A DNA stretch of 55,575 bases from Chloroflexota bacterium (GCA_018004935.1 JAGNBF010000033.1:1-55575); one strand, 5' to 3'. Shown: positions 34,551 to 44,900, counted from the stretch's first letter. The notes: generated from the letters alone by a model not told the origin. Numbers and translations are program-made.

Positions 34551-34761
34551 AACCAAACAGTTATCAGATCGGCTCTTTGGTGGCCTGTAGAAACCTTAAA
34601 TTCAGGGGACCAAGTAACTACTAACCCGCTCGGCGCGGCGATAAAAGCGACAGGGCGAAAAATCCGCAGATTATGCCCGTTGTCAGTATAACTTCCCTTT
34701 TTGCTGGGGCTGGTCTCCTGACCGCGCCACCCAACTTAATTTTGAGTGAACCCCTGGTACG

Positions 34762-34829
34762 GGAGTTGAAAGCGAGAGGAAATTACTCGGGAAAACCCTC
34801 TAGCTCTGGCTCTGAACTCTAAACTCAAG
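34762..34829. repeat. MITE-like repeat with GAGTTTAGAG-type ends
   Basis: Shares AGCGAGAGGAAATTACTC and CTCTGGCTCTGAACTCTAAA with the copy at 53175-53264, which is in the opposite orientation. Confidence 0.65.
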
Positions 34830-34855
34830 TTAGTAGTGACGGGACAAATAAAAAA

Positions 34856-34888
34856 GCGGCTCACAAGGTGTGAGCCGCTGGTTTTTTT
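34856..34888. terminator. Strong intrinsic terminator
   Basis: Perfect 9-bp stem GCGGCTCAC/GTGAGCCGC with loop AAGGT, A-rich on the left and seven T on the right. It fits termination of + strand transcripts from the CinA-NMNAT side. Confidence 0.75.
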
Positions 34889-35132
34889 GAGAGTCAGGTT
34901 AGCCAGACCATGACTCTCGTCTAAAGGAGGAGAAGAAGAAGATATTTACCCTTAGTGCTTATTCTACACCTTCTCCCAAAAGCCACATGACGCCCACCAT
35001 ACGCGCAACCTACGCAAAATATACGCTTGTGACGTATTTCACAAATAAATTTACAGACAGGACACCTGGCTCATGCAGGTAATGCCTGTGCTGATCTACC
35101 CCCTACCCCACTCCAGATAGCCAGGACTTGCC

Positions 35133-36023
35133 TCAGTCCTCATCGTTGTCAACGTATTCACGGGCAAGTTGGGCCAGGTATTGTTTGTCCGCTTCCGTCA
35201 ACGGAGCGGTAAGGAGCATATCGGGGCGGCGTTGCCAGGTGCGGCGCAGGGCTTGTTGCCGCCGCCAGCGGTCAATGTGCCCTTGATGGCCAGAGCGGAG
35301 CACATCAGGCACGGCCCAACTGCGGAAGGTTTCGGGGCGGGTGTAGTGGGGGCCTTCGAGCAAACCGGTGGCGTGGCTGTCGCTCGCGGCCGCGCCTTCA
35401 GCCCCCAACACCCCTGGCAGTAAGCGGGTCACGGCATCCACCACGACCATCGCCGCCAGTTCGCCCCCGGTCAGCACAAAATCCCCAATGGAAATTTCAT
35501 CCGTCACCAGATGTTGGCGCACCCGTTCATCTACACCTTCGTAGCGGCCGCAGATGAGCATGATGCGCTCTTGTTGGGCCAGTTCGGCGGCGATTTTTTG
35601 GGAGAAGGTGCGGCCCTGGGGAGTGAGAAGGATGATAGGACTTAGGACTGAGGACTGAGGACTGAGTGCTGAGTGTTGAGTGCTGAGGGACTGGCCAGGA
35701 GTGAATGGTGAATGGTGAATGGTGAATGGTGAATGGTAAATGGGGGACTGGTCACTGGTCACTGGTAACTGGTCACTGCTGACTGCTGACTGCTGACTGC
35801 TGACTGCTTCCGCGGCCGCGAAAATCGGCTCAGCTTTCAAAATCATGCCGCCGCCGCCGCCGAAGGGGGGCAGATCGGTGATGTGATGTTTGTCGGTGGT
35901 GTAGTCGCGGATGTTGTGCAGGTGGATGGACACGCGGCCGCTGTCCTGCGCTCGTTTGAGGATGCTTTCGTTCAGATAGGCGGAGAACATCTCCGGGAAA
36001 AGGGTCAAAATATCAATACGCAT
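35133..36023 (-). CDS. trmD: tRNA (guanine37-N1)-methyltransferase TrmD with heptamer-repeat insertion
   Basis: 296 residues; typical TrmD has about 240-250. Family motifs are intact: [20 protein letters not shown] (start), [17 protein letters not shown] near 52-68, [11 protein letters not shown] near 130-140, [13 protein letters not shown] near 156-168 and [20 protein letters not shown] of the trefoil knot. It methylates G37 of tRNAs, preventing frameshifts. Between AAEAV and IILLTPQ lie about 54 extra residues (75-128), Ser/Gln/Pro-rich, encoded by runs of 7-bp repeats at 35640-35801. The frame is kept, so the enzyme may still work with a long loop before the knot. Palindrome copies are at 35386, 35544, 35812 and 35934. 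Confidence 0.9.
   Translation of the reverse strand: MRIDILTLFPEMFSAYLNESILKRAQDSGRVSIHLHNIRDYTTDKHHITDLPPFGGGGGMILKAEPIFAAAEAVSSQQSAVSSDQLPVTSDQSPIYHSPFTIHHSPFTPGQSLSTQHSALSPQSSVLSPIILLTPQGRTFSQKIAAELAQQERIMLICGRYEGVDERVRQHLVTDEISIGDFVLTGGELAAMVVVDAVTRLLPGVLGAEGAAASDSHATGLLEGPHYTRPETFRSWAVPDVLRSGHQGHIDRWRRQQALRRTWQRRPDMLLTAPLTEADKQYLAQLAREYVDNDED
35640..35801. repeat. Heptamer tandem repeats inside trmD
   Basis: Four successive 7-bp arrays with drifting units on the + strand: CTGAGGA/CTGAGTG, then GAATGGT (four copies), then CACTGGT, then GACTGCT (four copies). Because 7 is not a multiple of 3, each array is read in all three phases; the total keeps the trmD frame. Confidence 0.9.
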
Positions 36024-36059
36024 AAAGGTTAACCGCAGATTTTGGGGATTAGCGCAGAT

Positions 36060-36115
36060 TTTTTCTGCTCACTGGTGACTGGTGACTGTTCACTGCTCAC
36101 TGTTTACTGATTTTC
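36060..36115. repeat. Heptamer repeats upstream of trmD
   Basis: TTCTGCTCACTGGTGACTGG, GACTGTTCACTGCTCACTG and onward: 7-bp units of the NNNACTN type, in the leader just before the trmD start. Confidence 0.7.
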
Positions 36116-36317
36116 ACCGGGCTATGTTATCATCACCTGCCGTAGAACGAAAAAAGTTGCCAAACGGGTTACACGACTGGTTACACAGAGAGCGCAGAGA
36201 GGAAAATGCAGAGGGTCGCAGAGAAAAAAACTGACTATTCTTGAAACTCTGCGAATCTCTGTGCCATCTCTGTGAGCCTCTGTGTTCCTTTTTTTGTTCG
36301 TTTTTTAGGAGAACGAC

Positions 36318-37160
36318 ATGCGTATTCTTATCACGGGTGGTTTGGGGCAGGTGGGCCGGGCGTTGCAGGCGGAATTGGCGGGGCATGAGGTAACGGTGGT
36401 GGATTTGCCGGACGTGGATGTGGTGGAACGCGCGGCCGCGTTCCAGGCCATCACCACCGCCCATCCCGAACTGGTTATCCATTGCGCCGCCTACACCAAT
36501 GTAGACGGCTGTGCCAAAGACCCGGCCCTGGCGTATCGCGTTAATGCGTTGGGGACACAAAACGTGGCTCTGGCCTGCCAGGCCATCGGCGCAGAGATGA
36601 TGCACATCAGTACCAACGAGGTGTTTGCCGGGGATCGGCCCGATGGGTACGAGGAGTGGCGGCCGCTCAATCCCATCAACCCGTATGGGGCGAGCAAAGC
36701 GGCCGCGGAGTTCCATGTGCGTTCCATTTTGCCCCGCCATTACATTGTGCGGATTGCCTGGCTGGTGGCTCCCGGCGGCCGCAACTTCATCCATGCCATC
36801 CTCAAGCGGGCGCGGGAGCAGGGGCAGGTGCGCGTGGTAGTAGACGAAGTGGGCAATCCTACCTACAGTAAAGATTTGGCCCCGGCGATGCACCAGCTTT
36901 TGCAGACGCATCAATACGGAACCTACCACCTGACTAACAGCGGTGTCTGTTCCCGCTGGCAGTTCGCTCAGGAGATTTTGCGCTGTGCCGGGTTGAGCCA
37001 TATCCCCAACGTACCCATCCTCACCCGTGATTACCCCCGCGCCTCGACCCCACCCCCTTATGCGGCGTTAAAAAATGTTGCGGCCGCGTCACTCGGCATC
37101 ACCTTACGCCCCTGGCAAGAAGCCGTAGCCGACTACGTAGCCGAGTATGGCAGCACCTAA
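36318..37160 (+). CDS. rfbD: dTDP-4-dehydrorhamnose reductase
   Basis: 280 residues. N-terminal NAD(P) site ITGGLGQVGRALQ, then VIHCAAYTNVDGCAKDPALA, the catalytic Tyr-Lys in NPINPYGASKAAAE, and the conserved GTYHLTNSGVCSRWQFAQEI. It makes dTDP-L-rhamnose, the last step of that sugar-nucleotide pathway. Neighbouring GT2 genes suggest use in surface polysaccharide or glycan. The start ATG at 36318 has AGGAGA upstream. It carries five palindrome copies (36432, 36659, 36699, 36775, 37080), the densest in the window. Confidence 0.9.
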   Translation: MRILITGGLGQVGRALQAELAGHEVTVVDLPDVDVVERAAAFQAITTAHPELVIHCAAYTNVDGCAKDPALAYRVNALGTQNVALACQAIGAEMMHISTNEVFAGDRPDGYEEWRPLNPINPYGASKAAAEFHVRSILPRHYIVRIAWLVAPGGRNFIHAILKRAREQGQVRVVVDEVGNPTYSKDLAPAMHQLLQTHQYGTYHLTNSGVCSRWQFAQEILRCAGLSHIPNVPILTRDYPRASTPPPYAALKNVAAASLGITLRPWQEAVADYVAEYGST

Positions 37161-37225
37161 ATAAACCGTTGTGAGGGGTTGCCCGGCGTGTTATCATAGA
37201 TAATGTATAAACGAAGAGGGCGATC

Positions 37226-38047
37226 ATGAGTGATTTAACTATCTTTCCACCTGTTTTAGAAGACATTATTGAATACCCGGAGACGGATGGCGAACCCATG
37301 GCCGAAACAGATTTTCAACGTGATGTGTTGGTTTATACGGTTGCCGCGTTAGCCCTTTATTTTCGAGATCAGCCCGATGTATATGTCACCGGCAATATCC
37401 TTTTTTATTATGAAGAAGGCCGACCTCAAGCCGTGATCTCCCCGGATGTCATGGTGATTATGGGTGTCGAGAAGAAGGATCGCCCGAACTATAAATTATG
37501 GGAAGAGGGCAAAGGGCCTGAGTTTGTCCTCGAAGTGACCTCAAAAACGACTCGCCATAAAGATCAGGGGTTTAAGAAGCGGCTTTATGCTGAGTTAGGA
37601 GTGAGTGAATACTTTCTTTTTGACCCTACCGGTGATTATCTTAAACCGCAATTACAAGGTTTTCGCCTGGAAGAGGGTCACTATGAACCGATTCGCGGTT
37701 TTAGTAGCCCCAATCCTTATGGTACGTATGCGGTATATAGCCGAGTGTTAGCCCTGGATCTGTTTATCAACTCTAGGGGCGAGTTACGTTTCTTTGACCC
37801 GGAAGAAGACCGGTTATTAACCGATCTGGCGGAAACTGAAGATCGAGCGACGGAAGCCGAAGCCAAAGTACAGGAAGCCGAAGCCAAAGTACAGGAAGCC
37901 GAAGCTAAAGTACAGGAAGCCGAAGCTAAAGCGCAGGAAGCTGAGGCTAAGGCGGAAGCGGAAGCGGCCGCACGCCAGGCCGCCGAACAGGAAGCTACAG
38001 CTCTGAAAGCACTCATCGCCGAACTCCAGGCGAAGTTGAACCCGTAA
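37226..38047 (+). CDS. Uma2-family nuclease-like protein with heptad coiled-coil tail
   Basis: 273 residues. The core, about 20-190, is Uma2 (DUF820), a PD-(D/E)XK fold: VISPDVMVIMGVEKKD gives the Asp and GPEFVLEVTSKTTRHKDQG gives the Glu and Lys-like position, followed by KRLYAELGVSEYFLFDP. Uma2 proteins are abundant in Cyanobacteria and Chloroflexota and of unknown role. From about residue 205 there are four or five repeats of AEAKVQE, a coiled coil encoded by a 21-bp tandem repeat. Repeat number probably varies between strains. Confidence 0.82.
   Translation: MSDLTIFPPVLEDIIEYPETDGEPMAETDFQRDVLVYTVAALALYFRDQPDVYVTGNILFYYEEGRPQAVISPDVMVIMGVEKKDRPNYKLWEEGKGPEFVLEVTSKTTRHKDQGFKKRLYAELGVSEYFLFDPTGDYLKPQLQGFRLEEGHYEPIRGFSSPNPYGTYAVYSRVLALDLFINSRGELRFFDPEEDRLLTDLAETEDRATEAEAKVQEAEAKVQEAEAKVQEAEAKAQEAEAKAEAEAAARQAAEQEATALKALIAELQAKLNP
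37852..37950 (+). repeat. 21-bp in-frame tandem repeat in Uma2-like gene
   Basis: Unit CCGAAGCCAAAGTACAGGAA repeated with few changes, encoding AEAKVQE heptads. The low divergence between units suggests recent expansion. Confidence 0.85.
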
Positions 38048-38132
38048 ATTGGTTTTGCTGGAGTAGAACCGCCTTTCCAGGCGGTTCTACAACCGGACAC
38101 CCATAACCAATTCACCTATAACCCCTGTCTCA

Positions 38133-39089
38133 ATGCCCCGCGCTTCTATCATCATCCCCCATTACAACGGCCAACAGCATCTGGAAACCTGCCTCGGTTC
38201 CTTGCGCCGCCAGACGGTTAGCGATTTTGAGGTGCTGTTGGTAGACAACGGCTCGACGGATGGGTCGCAGGCGTACCTGCGGGCCGAGTTTCCCGAAGTG
38301 CGGCTGATCGAACTGGGGCGGAATTTTGGGTTTACCGGGGCGTGTAATGCAGGGTTCGCGGCCGCGACCAGTCCCATCCTCATTCTCCTCAACAACGACA
38401 CCGAAACCGACCCACACTGGCTGGCAAACATTCTCGATGGGTTTGCCCGCCATCCCGAAGTGGGCAGTATCGCCAGCCGGATGATGCTGTTTGATCGGCG
38501 GGATCATTTCCACACGGCAGGCGATTTTGTGCGGCTGGATGGCACTCCGGGCAATCGGGGGGTCTGGCAGAAGGACGAGGGGCAGTACGACCGTGAGGAA
38601 ACGGTGTTTAGCGCCTGCGGCGGCGCGGCCGCGTACCGGCGTGAGGTTTTAGAGCACGTGGGTTACCTGGATGATGCCTACTTCTTCTCCTGCGAAGATG
38701 TAGACCTGGGCTGGCGCATCAATCTGGCCGGATGGCGCGTCCTCTACCTGCCCACGGCCATCGTTTACCACAAACTCAAAGCCACCGGCGGAAGCGTGAC
38801 CGGGAGTTACTACGATGGCCGCAATTTCCTTTATCTCATTGCCAAAAACATGCCATCCAGTCTGCTCCGTCGCCATTGGCGGATGATCCTGCGGGGGCAA
38901 TGGCGCATCACCCGGGAAGCGTTGCGCCATTGGCGGGGGGAAGCCGCCCGTGCCCGCCTGCGGGGGCAGTTGGCCGGGTTGTTCAAATTGCCCACCCTCT
39001 GGGGCAAACGGCGACAAGTGCAACAACACCGACGCTTAGATGACGATTCCCTGATAACCCGCCTGACTCCGGTTGACGAGACGGAATAG
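38133..39089 (+). CDS. Glycosyltransferase family 2 (rhamnosyl-type)
   Basis: 318 residues, GT-A fold. SIIIPHYNGQQHLETCLGSL, then VLLVDNGSTDGS and the DxD-like LLNNDTETDPHWL bind the sugar nucleotide; EDVDLGWRINLAGW holds the catalytic-site ED. No membrane helices; the tail is basic. The family includes rhamnosyltransferases, and the nearby rfbD makes dTDP-rhamnose, so that donor is plausible. Palindrome copies are at 38358 and 38625. Confidence 0.82.
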   Translation: MPRASIIIPHYNGQQHLETCLGSLRRQTVSDFEVLLVDNGSTDGSQAYLRAEFPEVRLIELGRNFGFTGACNAGFAAATSPILILLNNDTETDPHWLANILDGFARHPEVGSIASRMMLFDRRDHFHTAGDFVRLDGTPGNRGVWQKDEGQYDREETVFSACGGAAAYRREVLEHVGYLDDAYFFSCEDVDLGWRINLAGWRVLYLPTAIVYHKLKATGGSVTGSYYDGRNFLYLIAKNMPSSLLRRHWRMILRGQWRITREALRHWRGEAARARLRGQLAGLFKLPTLWGKRRQVQQHRRLDDDSLITRLTPVDETE

Positions 39090-39183
39090 GGATAGTAATA
39101 TCCACCGGTTTCGTGGTACGTGTTACGTGTTGTGTAGCAGGTATTCAACGAAACACGCAACACGCAACACGAGAGTTTTCGAC

Positions 39184-39966
39184 ATGAATCCCTATTTGTC
39201 CGTCATTATTCCCGCCTACAATGAGGAAAAACGCATCGGTAAGACGCTAGAGGCGGTCTATCGCTATCTGCAAGCTCAGGATTTCACCTGGGAAGTTTTG
39301 ATTGTGTTGGATGGTTCCAAAGATAATACGCTGGCTGTGATCAAACAGTTTGCGGCCAACAAAGAACATTTACGCTGGATTCACCGGAAAGAAAACCGGG
39401 GCAAGGGGTACACAGTACGCCAGGGGATGCTGGCAGGGCGGGGGGAGATTCGCCTGTTTACGGATGCGGATAATTCCACTGATATGAAGCATTTTGATTT
39501 GATGCGGCCGCATTTCCAGGCCGGAGCCGGTGTGGTTATCTGCTCCCGCGATCACAAAGATGCCCCAGGCGCACGCCAGGCGCGGCCGCAATCGGCCTTC
39601 AAACGGTTTTTGGGCAATGCGGGCAACCTGATCATCCAAATTTTGGTTGTACCTGGCATTTGGGACACCCGCTGTGGCTTCAAAGCCTTTGTGGCTCCGG
39701 CCGCCGAACAGGTTTTCAGTGTGGCCCGGATGAACGGCTTTAGTATTGACGACGAGGCCCTGGCCCTGGCCCGCCGCGCCGGTTACAGCATCAAAGTTGT
39801 CCCCGCCGATTGGGTCAACGCCGAAGGCACACACGTCACCAAACTCGATTATCTCCGTAACATCGTCGAAGCGTTCCGCATTCGCTGGAATTTGCTGACT
39901 GGCGCCTACCGGGAGCCGACCATGCCAGAAACGGAACGACTGGAGACTGAGAGACTGAGAGACTGA
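39184..39966 (+). CDS. Dolichyl-phosphate beta-glucosyltransferase-like GT2
   Basis: 260 residues from the ATG at 39184. YLSVIIPAYNEEKRIGKTLE, then LIVLDGSKDNTL, RKENRGKGYTVRQGM and IRLFTDADNSTDMKH (DxD) match the DPG/GtrB-type GT2 group that loads sugar onto a polyprenyl phosphate. Such lipid-linked donors are used by GT39-type enzymes such as that at 48771. The last residues (ETERLETERLRD) are encoded by an octamer/heptamer repeat run at 39938-39999. Palindrome copies are at 39504 and 39582. Confidence 0.82.
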   Translation: MNPYLSVIIPAYNEEKRIGKTLEAVYRYLQAQDFTWEVLIVLDGSKDNTLAVIKQFAANKEHLRWIHRKENRGKGYTVRQGMLAGRGEIRLFTDADNSTDMKHFDLMRPHFQAGAGVVICSRDHKDAPGARQARPQSAFKRFLGNAGNLIIQILVVPGIWDTRCGFKAFVAPAAEQVFSVARMNGFSIDDEALALARRAGYSIKVVPADWVNAEGTHVTKLDYLRNIVEAFRIRWNLLTGAYREPTMPETERLETERLRD

Positions 39967-39999
39967 GAGACTGTTTACTGTCCACTGTTCACTGTCCAC
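39938..39999. repeat. Tandem repeats at the 3' end of the GT2 gene
   Basis: GAGACTGA units of 8 bp (about four), followed by 7-bp TTTACTG, TCCACTG, TTCACTG, TCCACT. The stop codon of the GT2 gene lies within it. Confidence 0.8.
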
Positions 40000-40012
40000 T
40001 CCCCCCTTCCCC

Positions 40013-40675
40013 ATGGGCCTTCCCACGCTTACTTTTGAACAAATCGTCCTAACCCAGCGTGGCCTGGTGTTGATTGCGGGGGTGGATGAGGCTGGGCGGG
40101 GAGCCTTGGCGGGGCCGGTAGTCGCGGCCGCGGTGATTCTCCCTCTCTCTGACCCCAATTTGCTCACCCGGCTGGCTCTGGTGAACGATTCCAAACAGGT
40201 GACCAGTAAACGGCGGCAAAACCTGGTCAGCGTCATTGAAGAAGCGGCGTTGGCGTATGGGGTGGGGATGGTGGACGCGGCCGCGATTGATCAGATGGGT
40301 ATTCTCCCCGCTACCAAAGAGGCGATGCGCCAGGCGATATTGGCTCTGAACCCACCCCCTGGTTTTGTGTTGATTGACGGCAATGTGCCCCTAAAAAATG
40401 TGGTTTTGCCCCAACAAACGATTGTTCGGGGGGATCAGTTGAGTCTGACGATTGCGGCCGCGTCCATCCTGGCCAAAGTGAGCCGCGATGCTTACATGAT
40501 GGCTCAGGCCCAACATTATCCCATCTACCAGTTTGAACGACACAAAGGGTATGGCACCGCCCAACATATCGCCCTACTGCAAAAACACGGCCCGTCCCCC
40601 CTGCACCGCTACAGCTTCGCCCCCTTAAAACACACCTTTGGGCTTCCCTTGGGTATCATTCCCCCTGGTATTTAA
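40013..40675 (+). CDS. rnhB: Ribonuclease HII
   Basis: 220 residues. The active-site motif is IAGVDEAGRGALAGPVVAAA (Asp-Glu), then LVNDSKQVTSKRRQ, PPGFVLIDGN (Asp) and AAASILAKVSRDAYM (Asp). It removes RNA primers and misincorporated ribonucleotides from DNA. The 3' end overlaps the convergent response-regulator/kinase gene by 20 bp. Palindrome copies at 40124, 40277 and 40454 all encode AAA. Confidence 0.95.
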   Translation: MGLPTLTFEQIVLTQRGLVLIAGVDEAGRGALAGPVVAAAVILPLSDPNLLTRLALVNDSKQVTSKRRQNLVSVIEEAALAYGVGMVDAAAIDQMGILPATKEAMRQAILALNPPPGFVLIDGNVPLKNVVLPQQTIVRGDQLSLTIAAASILAKVSRDAYMMAQAQHYPIYQFERHKGYGTAQHIALLQKHGPSPLHRYSFAPLKHTFGLPLGIIPPGI

Positions 40676-41906
40676 GTGGCAAAACCAGATGAAAAGCGGA
40701 TCCCGGACAGAGTGCCTCATCATGGCCAGAACTGACAACCCAAATGCGGCCGCAGTGGGCAGCCACAATCCCCTTCACAATTGCTAACCCCAGTCCTGGC
40801 CCCCCACCCTTAAACTTCGTTTTCCCGGAAGAATGCAACGCCACCGGCCCTGTCTGGTAAAACTTGGTAAAAATCAGTTCCTGATAAGCGAGATCAATAC
40901 CAATGCCTGTATCGCGAATCACCAGTTCAATGGCTTCCACACCCTCATTCTCTATCAGGGAGCCGGAAATGGTGATTGTGCCCCCATCCGGGGTAAATTT
41001 GATGGCGTTGATCAATAAATGGTAAAACGCCTTCGGCAATAAATCGGGATCCACCTGAATGTCGGGTAAGGCGTCCAAATCTTGCAACACCAACAGTAGA
41101 CGCCGTTCTTTTAAGGCTTCCCGGAATTCTGTTTCCAGGGTAGAAAACATCTTAGCGACTGAAGAGCGTTCGGGTAAGACTTCCAGCACTTGCGTATCAA
41201 TACGAATCATATCTACCATCGTATTGACAATATCATTCATCCGTTTGGCCCCATTAACAATGCCCGACACCTGTAAATCATACAAACCCGTTGTGGTATC
41301 GTGAGTGTAATCGCGCAACATTTCGGCATACCCTTTGACAAGGGAGAGTGGTGTGCGTAGTTCATGAGCGAGAACCGTAATAAAGTCCGATTTGCTACGA
41401 TCTAGTTGTTCCAGGGTTTTGTAAGCCCGTTCCAGTTCGGCGGTACGTTCATGGACTTTCTCTTCCAATTCGCCATTAAAGCGTACCACTTGTGTGTAAA
41501 GACCCTGGAGTTCGCGCCGCTGGTTATACAATTCCAGAAATACTTTGACTTTGCTCAACAGTATTTCGGGCACAAACGGTTTGCTTAGGAAATCCACAGC
41601 ACCGGCATCATAACCTTTGCGGTGATGGTATTCATCGGAATAGATAGCACTGACAAAAATGACGGGTAAGGAAGCGGTATTGGGGTTGCCTCGGAGCAAG
41701 CTGACCAGTTCATAACCATCCATTTCGGGCATTTGTACGTCTACAATGGCCAGACTGAATTCATGCTCCAGGGTAAGACCAAGGGCGTCATTACCGGCCG
41801 CGGCCGCGATAATATCTACGTCCAGGCGCGTAAGTAATTTCTGTAACGCAAAAATATTTTCTGGTCTATCATCAACAATCAAGACCTTCGGTTTTGGTTG
41901 ATTCAT
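40656..41906 (-). CDS. Response regulator-histidine kinase (REC-HisKA-HATPase)
   Basis: 416 residues: an N-terminal receiver (VLIVDDRPENIFALQKLLTR, phospho-Asp in LAIVDVQMPEMDGYEL, Lys in FLSKPF), a coiled-coil linker, the HisKA box FITVLAHELRTPLSLVKGYA, and a HATPase with RDTGIGID and GPGLGLAIVKGIVAAH. It is a soluble kinase controlled by its own receiver, and the last gene of the operon that starts at 48306. Palindrome copies are at 40746 and 41800. Confidence 0.9.
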   Translation of the reverse strand: MNQPKPKVLIVDDRPENIFALQKLLTRLDVDIIAAAAGNDALGLTLEHEFSLAIVDVQMPEMDGYELVSLLRGNPNTASLPVIFVSAIYSDEYHHRKGYDAGAVDFLSKPFVPEILLSKVKVFLELYNQRRELQGLYTQVVRFNGELEEKVHERTAELERAYKTLEQLDRSKSDFITVLAHELRTPLSLVKGYAEMLRDYTHDTTTGLYDLQVSGIVNGAKRMNDIVNTMVDMIRIDTQVLEVLPERSSVAKMFSTLETEFREALKERRLLLVLQDLDALPDIQVDPDLLPKAFYHLLINAIKFTPDGGTITISGSLIENEGVEAIELVIRDTGIGIDLAYQELIFTKFYQTGPVALHSSGKTKFKGGGPGLGLAIVKGIVAAHCGRIWVVSSGHDEALCPGSAFHLVLPLKYQGE

Positions 41907-41922
41907 TTAATAACCCTTTCCA

Positions 41923-44900
41923 TCACAATGACCGGTACAACCACACCCGCAACACCGAAAATAGTCGGCTTACGTCTAGTGGTTTGGCCAGATAATCATT
42001 CGCTCCGGCGGCAATACACTTCTCGGCATCCCCTTTCATTGCCTTAGCGGTGAGGGCCAGAATAGGGAGATTGCGCCACTGCGGGTGAGAACGGATACGG
42101 CGGATGGCTTCATAACCATCCATACCCGGCATCATAATGTCCATAAGCACCAAATCAATATCAGACGTTGTGCCGAGTACATCTAGTGCCTGTTGGCCGC
42201 TCCGGGCCAGGGAAACCTTCAGTCCTTTGTCACTCAGGAGTTTGGAAAGGGCGAAGGCGTTACGCATATCATCATCTACCGCCAGGATATGTTTACCGGC
42301 TAAGGTGGTGTCTTGTTCATGCAACTGTTTAATGGCTTTTTGTTTTTCGCTGGGCATTTCAGCCACAACCCGGTGCAAAAAGAGGGCTGTCTCATCCAGG
42401 AGCCGCTCCGGTGATTTAACTCCTTTCACAATGACACTGTCCGCATATTGCATCAGGGAGAGATTTTCTTCTTCGGTGAGGGCTTTGCCTGTGTAAACAA
42501 TTACCGGGCAACGGCGCAGGTTATCATCTTCGTTAAGTTTGTCGAGCAGTTCAAAGCCACTCATATCAGGCAGGGTCAAATCCAGGATCATACAGTCTAA
42601 GGGTTGATTTCGTAAAATCTCCAGGGCTTTCTGACCGGTACTGGCTTCAAGAACCTGCACATCTTCACCACTCAGTAATTTTTTGACACTGTGACGCAGG
42701 TTTTCGTCATCTTCAATAAGTAAAAGGGTTTTAATGGCCTTGTCATTGAACCGTTCAATCTTTTGAAAAACTTGCTCCAGGTCTTCTCGACTAACTGGTT
42801 TAGAGATAAACCCTATCGCGCCCATTTTGTAGGCGTTTTGGTCTTCATCATTAACGGAGATGATGTGAACCGGAATGTGCCGGGTGTCGGGGTTACTTTT
42901 GAGCCGGTCTAAGACTTCCCAGCCACTAATACCGGGGAGTTTCAGGTCTAGAATGATGGCGTGAGGATGGTGGCTGTTGACGAGTTGTATTCCGGCTTCG
43001 CCATCATTGGCGATGAGGCAGTGGAGTCCCCGTTTGTGGGCATAGTCAAAGACGATTTTGGCAAAACGATCATCATCTTCGATGATGAGCAGGCATTTGT
43101 GGGCGGCATCCAGTTGGTGGCGATCATCGGGGAGAGACTGCATGGCTGGAGGTGAGGGGGGCATGACGAGCGGCCCGGTGGGTTGTTTAGTCCGCGGCCG
43201 CTCCACAACCGGTAGCGCCGTGGGTAAGGGGGGTGGCTCAACGACCTGTCCCTGTCGGGGGAGATACAGGGTGAAGCTACTGCCCTTACCGGATTCACTT
43301 TCCAGACCAATGTGGCCTCCCAGGCGAATGGCGAGTTCGCGGGAAATGGTAAGTCCTAAGCCGGTGCCGCCATATTTGCGGCTGGTACTGCCATCCGCCT
43401 GTTGGAAGCCTTCAAAGACGATGGCCTGTTGCTCTGGGGTCATACCAATGCCGGTGTCGGTGACGGCAAAGGCAATGGTTTGGTCGGCCAATAGTTTGCC
43501 TGTGGTGGTGTTGATATCGTTTGAGGGAGGAAAGATAGACAGGGTAACGGTACCAGATTCAGTAAATTTGAAGGCGTTAGAGAGGAGGTTTTTGATAATT
43601 TGTTCTACACGTTGCTGGTCGGTTTGGATAACGGGAGGCAGGGAGGGGGCCACATGGGTGCGAAAGGAGAGGTTTTTCGCGGCCGCGACATGGTTAAACT
43701 GCATCTGCATTGTCTGTATCATGTCCGTCAACCGCACCGAGGTAATATGAAACTCTAACCGTCCGGCTTCAATTTTAGAAAGGTCAAGAATTTCATTAAT
43801 GAGATTGAGCAAATCTTGCCCACCGCTGTAAATTATCTGCGCCGATTCCACCTGTTCATTCGTCAGGTTGCCCTCTTCATTGTCAGCCAGAATACGCGCC
43901 AAAATCAGCAAACTGTTCAGCGGGGTACGCAACTCATGGGACATGTTCGCCAGAAATTCCGATTTGATCTTATTGGCACGGGCCAATTCTTCAGCCCGCT
44001 TTTCCAATTCCGCCTGAGCGGTACGCAATTTCTGATTTTGCCAATCTAAGGTGAGTTGTTTCTCTCTTAGATTGTTGCTGGTTTCTTCCAGGTCGGCATT
44101 AGCGGTTTCCAGATCTGCCTGTTGCTTGCGTAACCGGGCTTCAGAGCGGCGCAGGGCTTCCGCCTGGGCGGCTAACTCTTCATTGGTAGAGCGAAGCTCT
44201 TCTTCCTGCGCCTGAAGCGCCTCAGCCTGTTGTCGGGTTTCGGCCAACAATTCGTCAATACGTGCCCGGGAGAGGGCGGTATTAAAAACGATGGCCATAT
44301 TTTCGCCCGCGTTTTGCAAAAACTTGAGGTCACGGGGGGAAATTTCCGTCAATTTACCCATTTCGATGACCCCAATAGTCTGATTCTCATACAAAAAGGG
44401 GACAGCTAACAAGTGGCGGGGGGGGGCTTCCCCCAAACCGGAGATAATGGTCAGATAATCGGTGGGAACATGAGTTAAGAGGATGGGCTGTTTTTCTAAA
44501 GCGGCTTGACCGACCAACCCTTCTCCTATAACAAATCGGTTGGCCAGATGTTTGCGCTGAGAGTAGGCATAACTTCCCTGTAATTGAAGCGTTTGTCCTT
44601 CACGCAAGTACAACACCCCTACTTGGACTTCCAAATATTGACACAACTCCCGAATGACATTGCGAGCCAGTGTGGGAATATCTTGTTCGCCACCCATTGC
44701 TTCAGCCAGAGCGGCCTGTCCTGTGACCTGCCATACTTGATCGGACATGGCTTTTTGGGCCATTTCGGCTTCCTGGCGGGCCAATTCGGCGCTTTGCGTA
44801 CGCTCCACGATTTGGGCTTCCAGGTTTTCACGCAGATGATGTAATTCCTCATTACGAGTGGTGAGTTCTATGGTTTGTGTTTGGAGGCGCTGAATGAAGG

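Larger units (their letters stand above)
34551..35132. other. Intergenic region with repeats and a terminator
   Basis: Holds an 80-bp family core (34703-34731), a GAGTTTAGAG-type repeat (34762-34829), the terminator at 34856-34888, a second hairpin GAGTCA...TGACTC (34890-34915), and an SD-like CTAAAGGAGGAG (34920-34931) with no open frame after it. No gene recognised. Confidence 0.6.

Noticed and set aside
34920-34931. Strong SD sequence (CTAAAGGAGGAG) suggesting a small gene
   Set aside because: No start codon with an open frame follows within 30 bases.
36114-37001. 295-codon minus-strand open frame
   Set aside because: Antisense shadow of rfbD, with low-complexity composition from repeats at its end.
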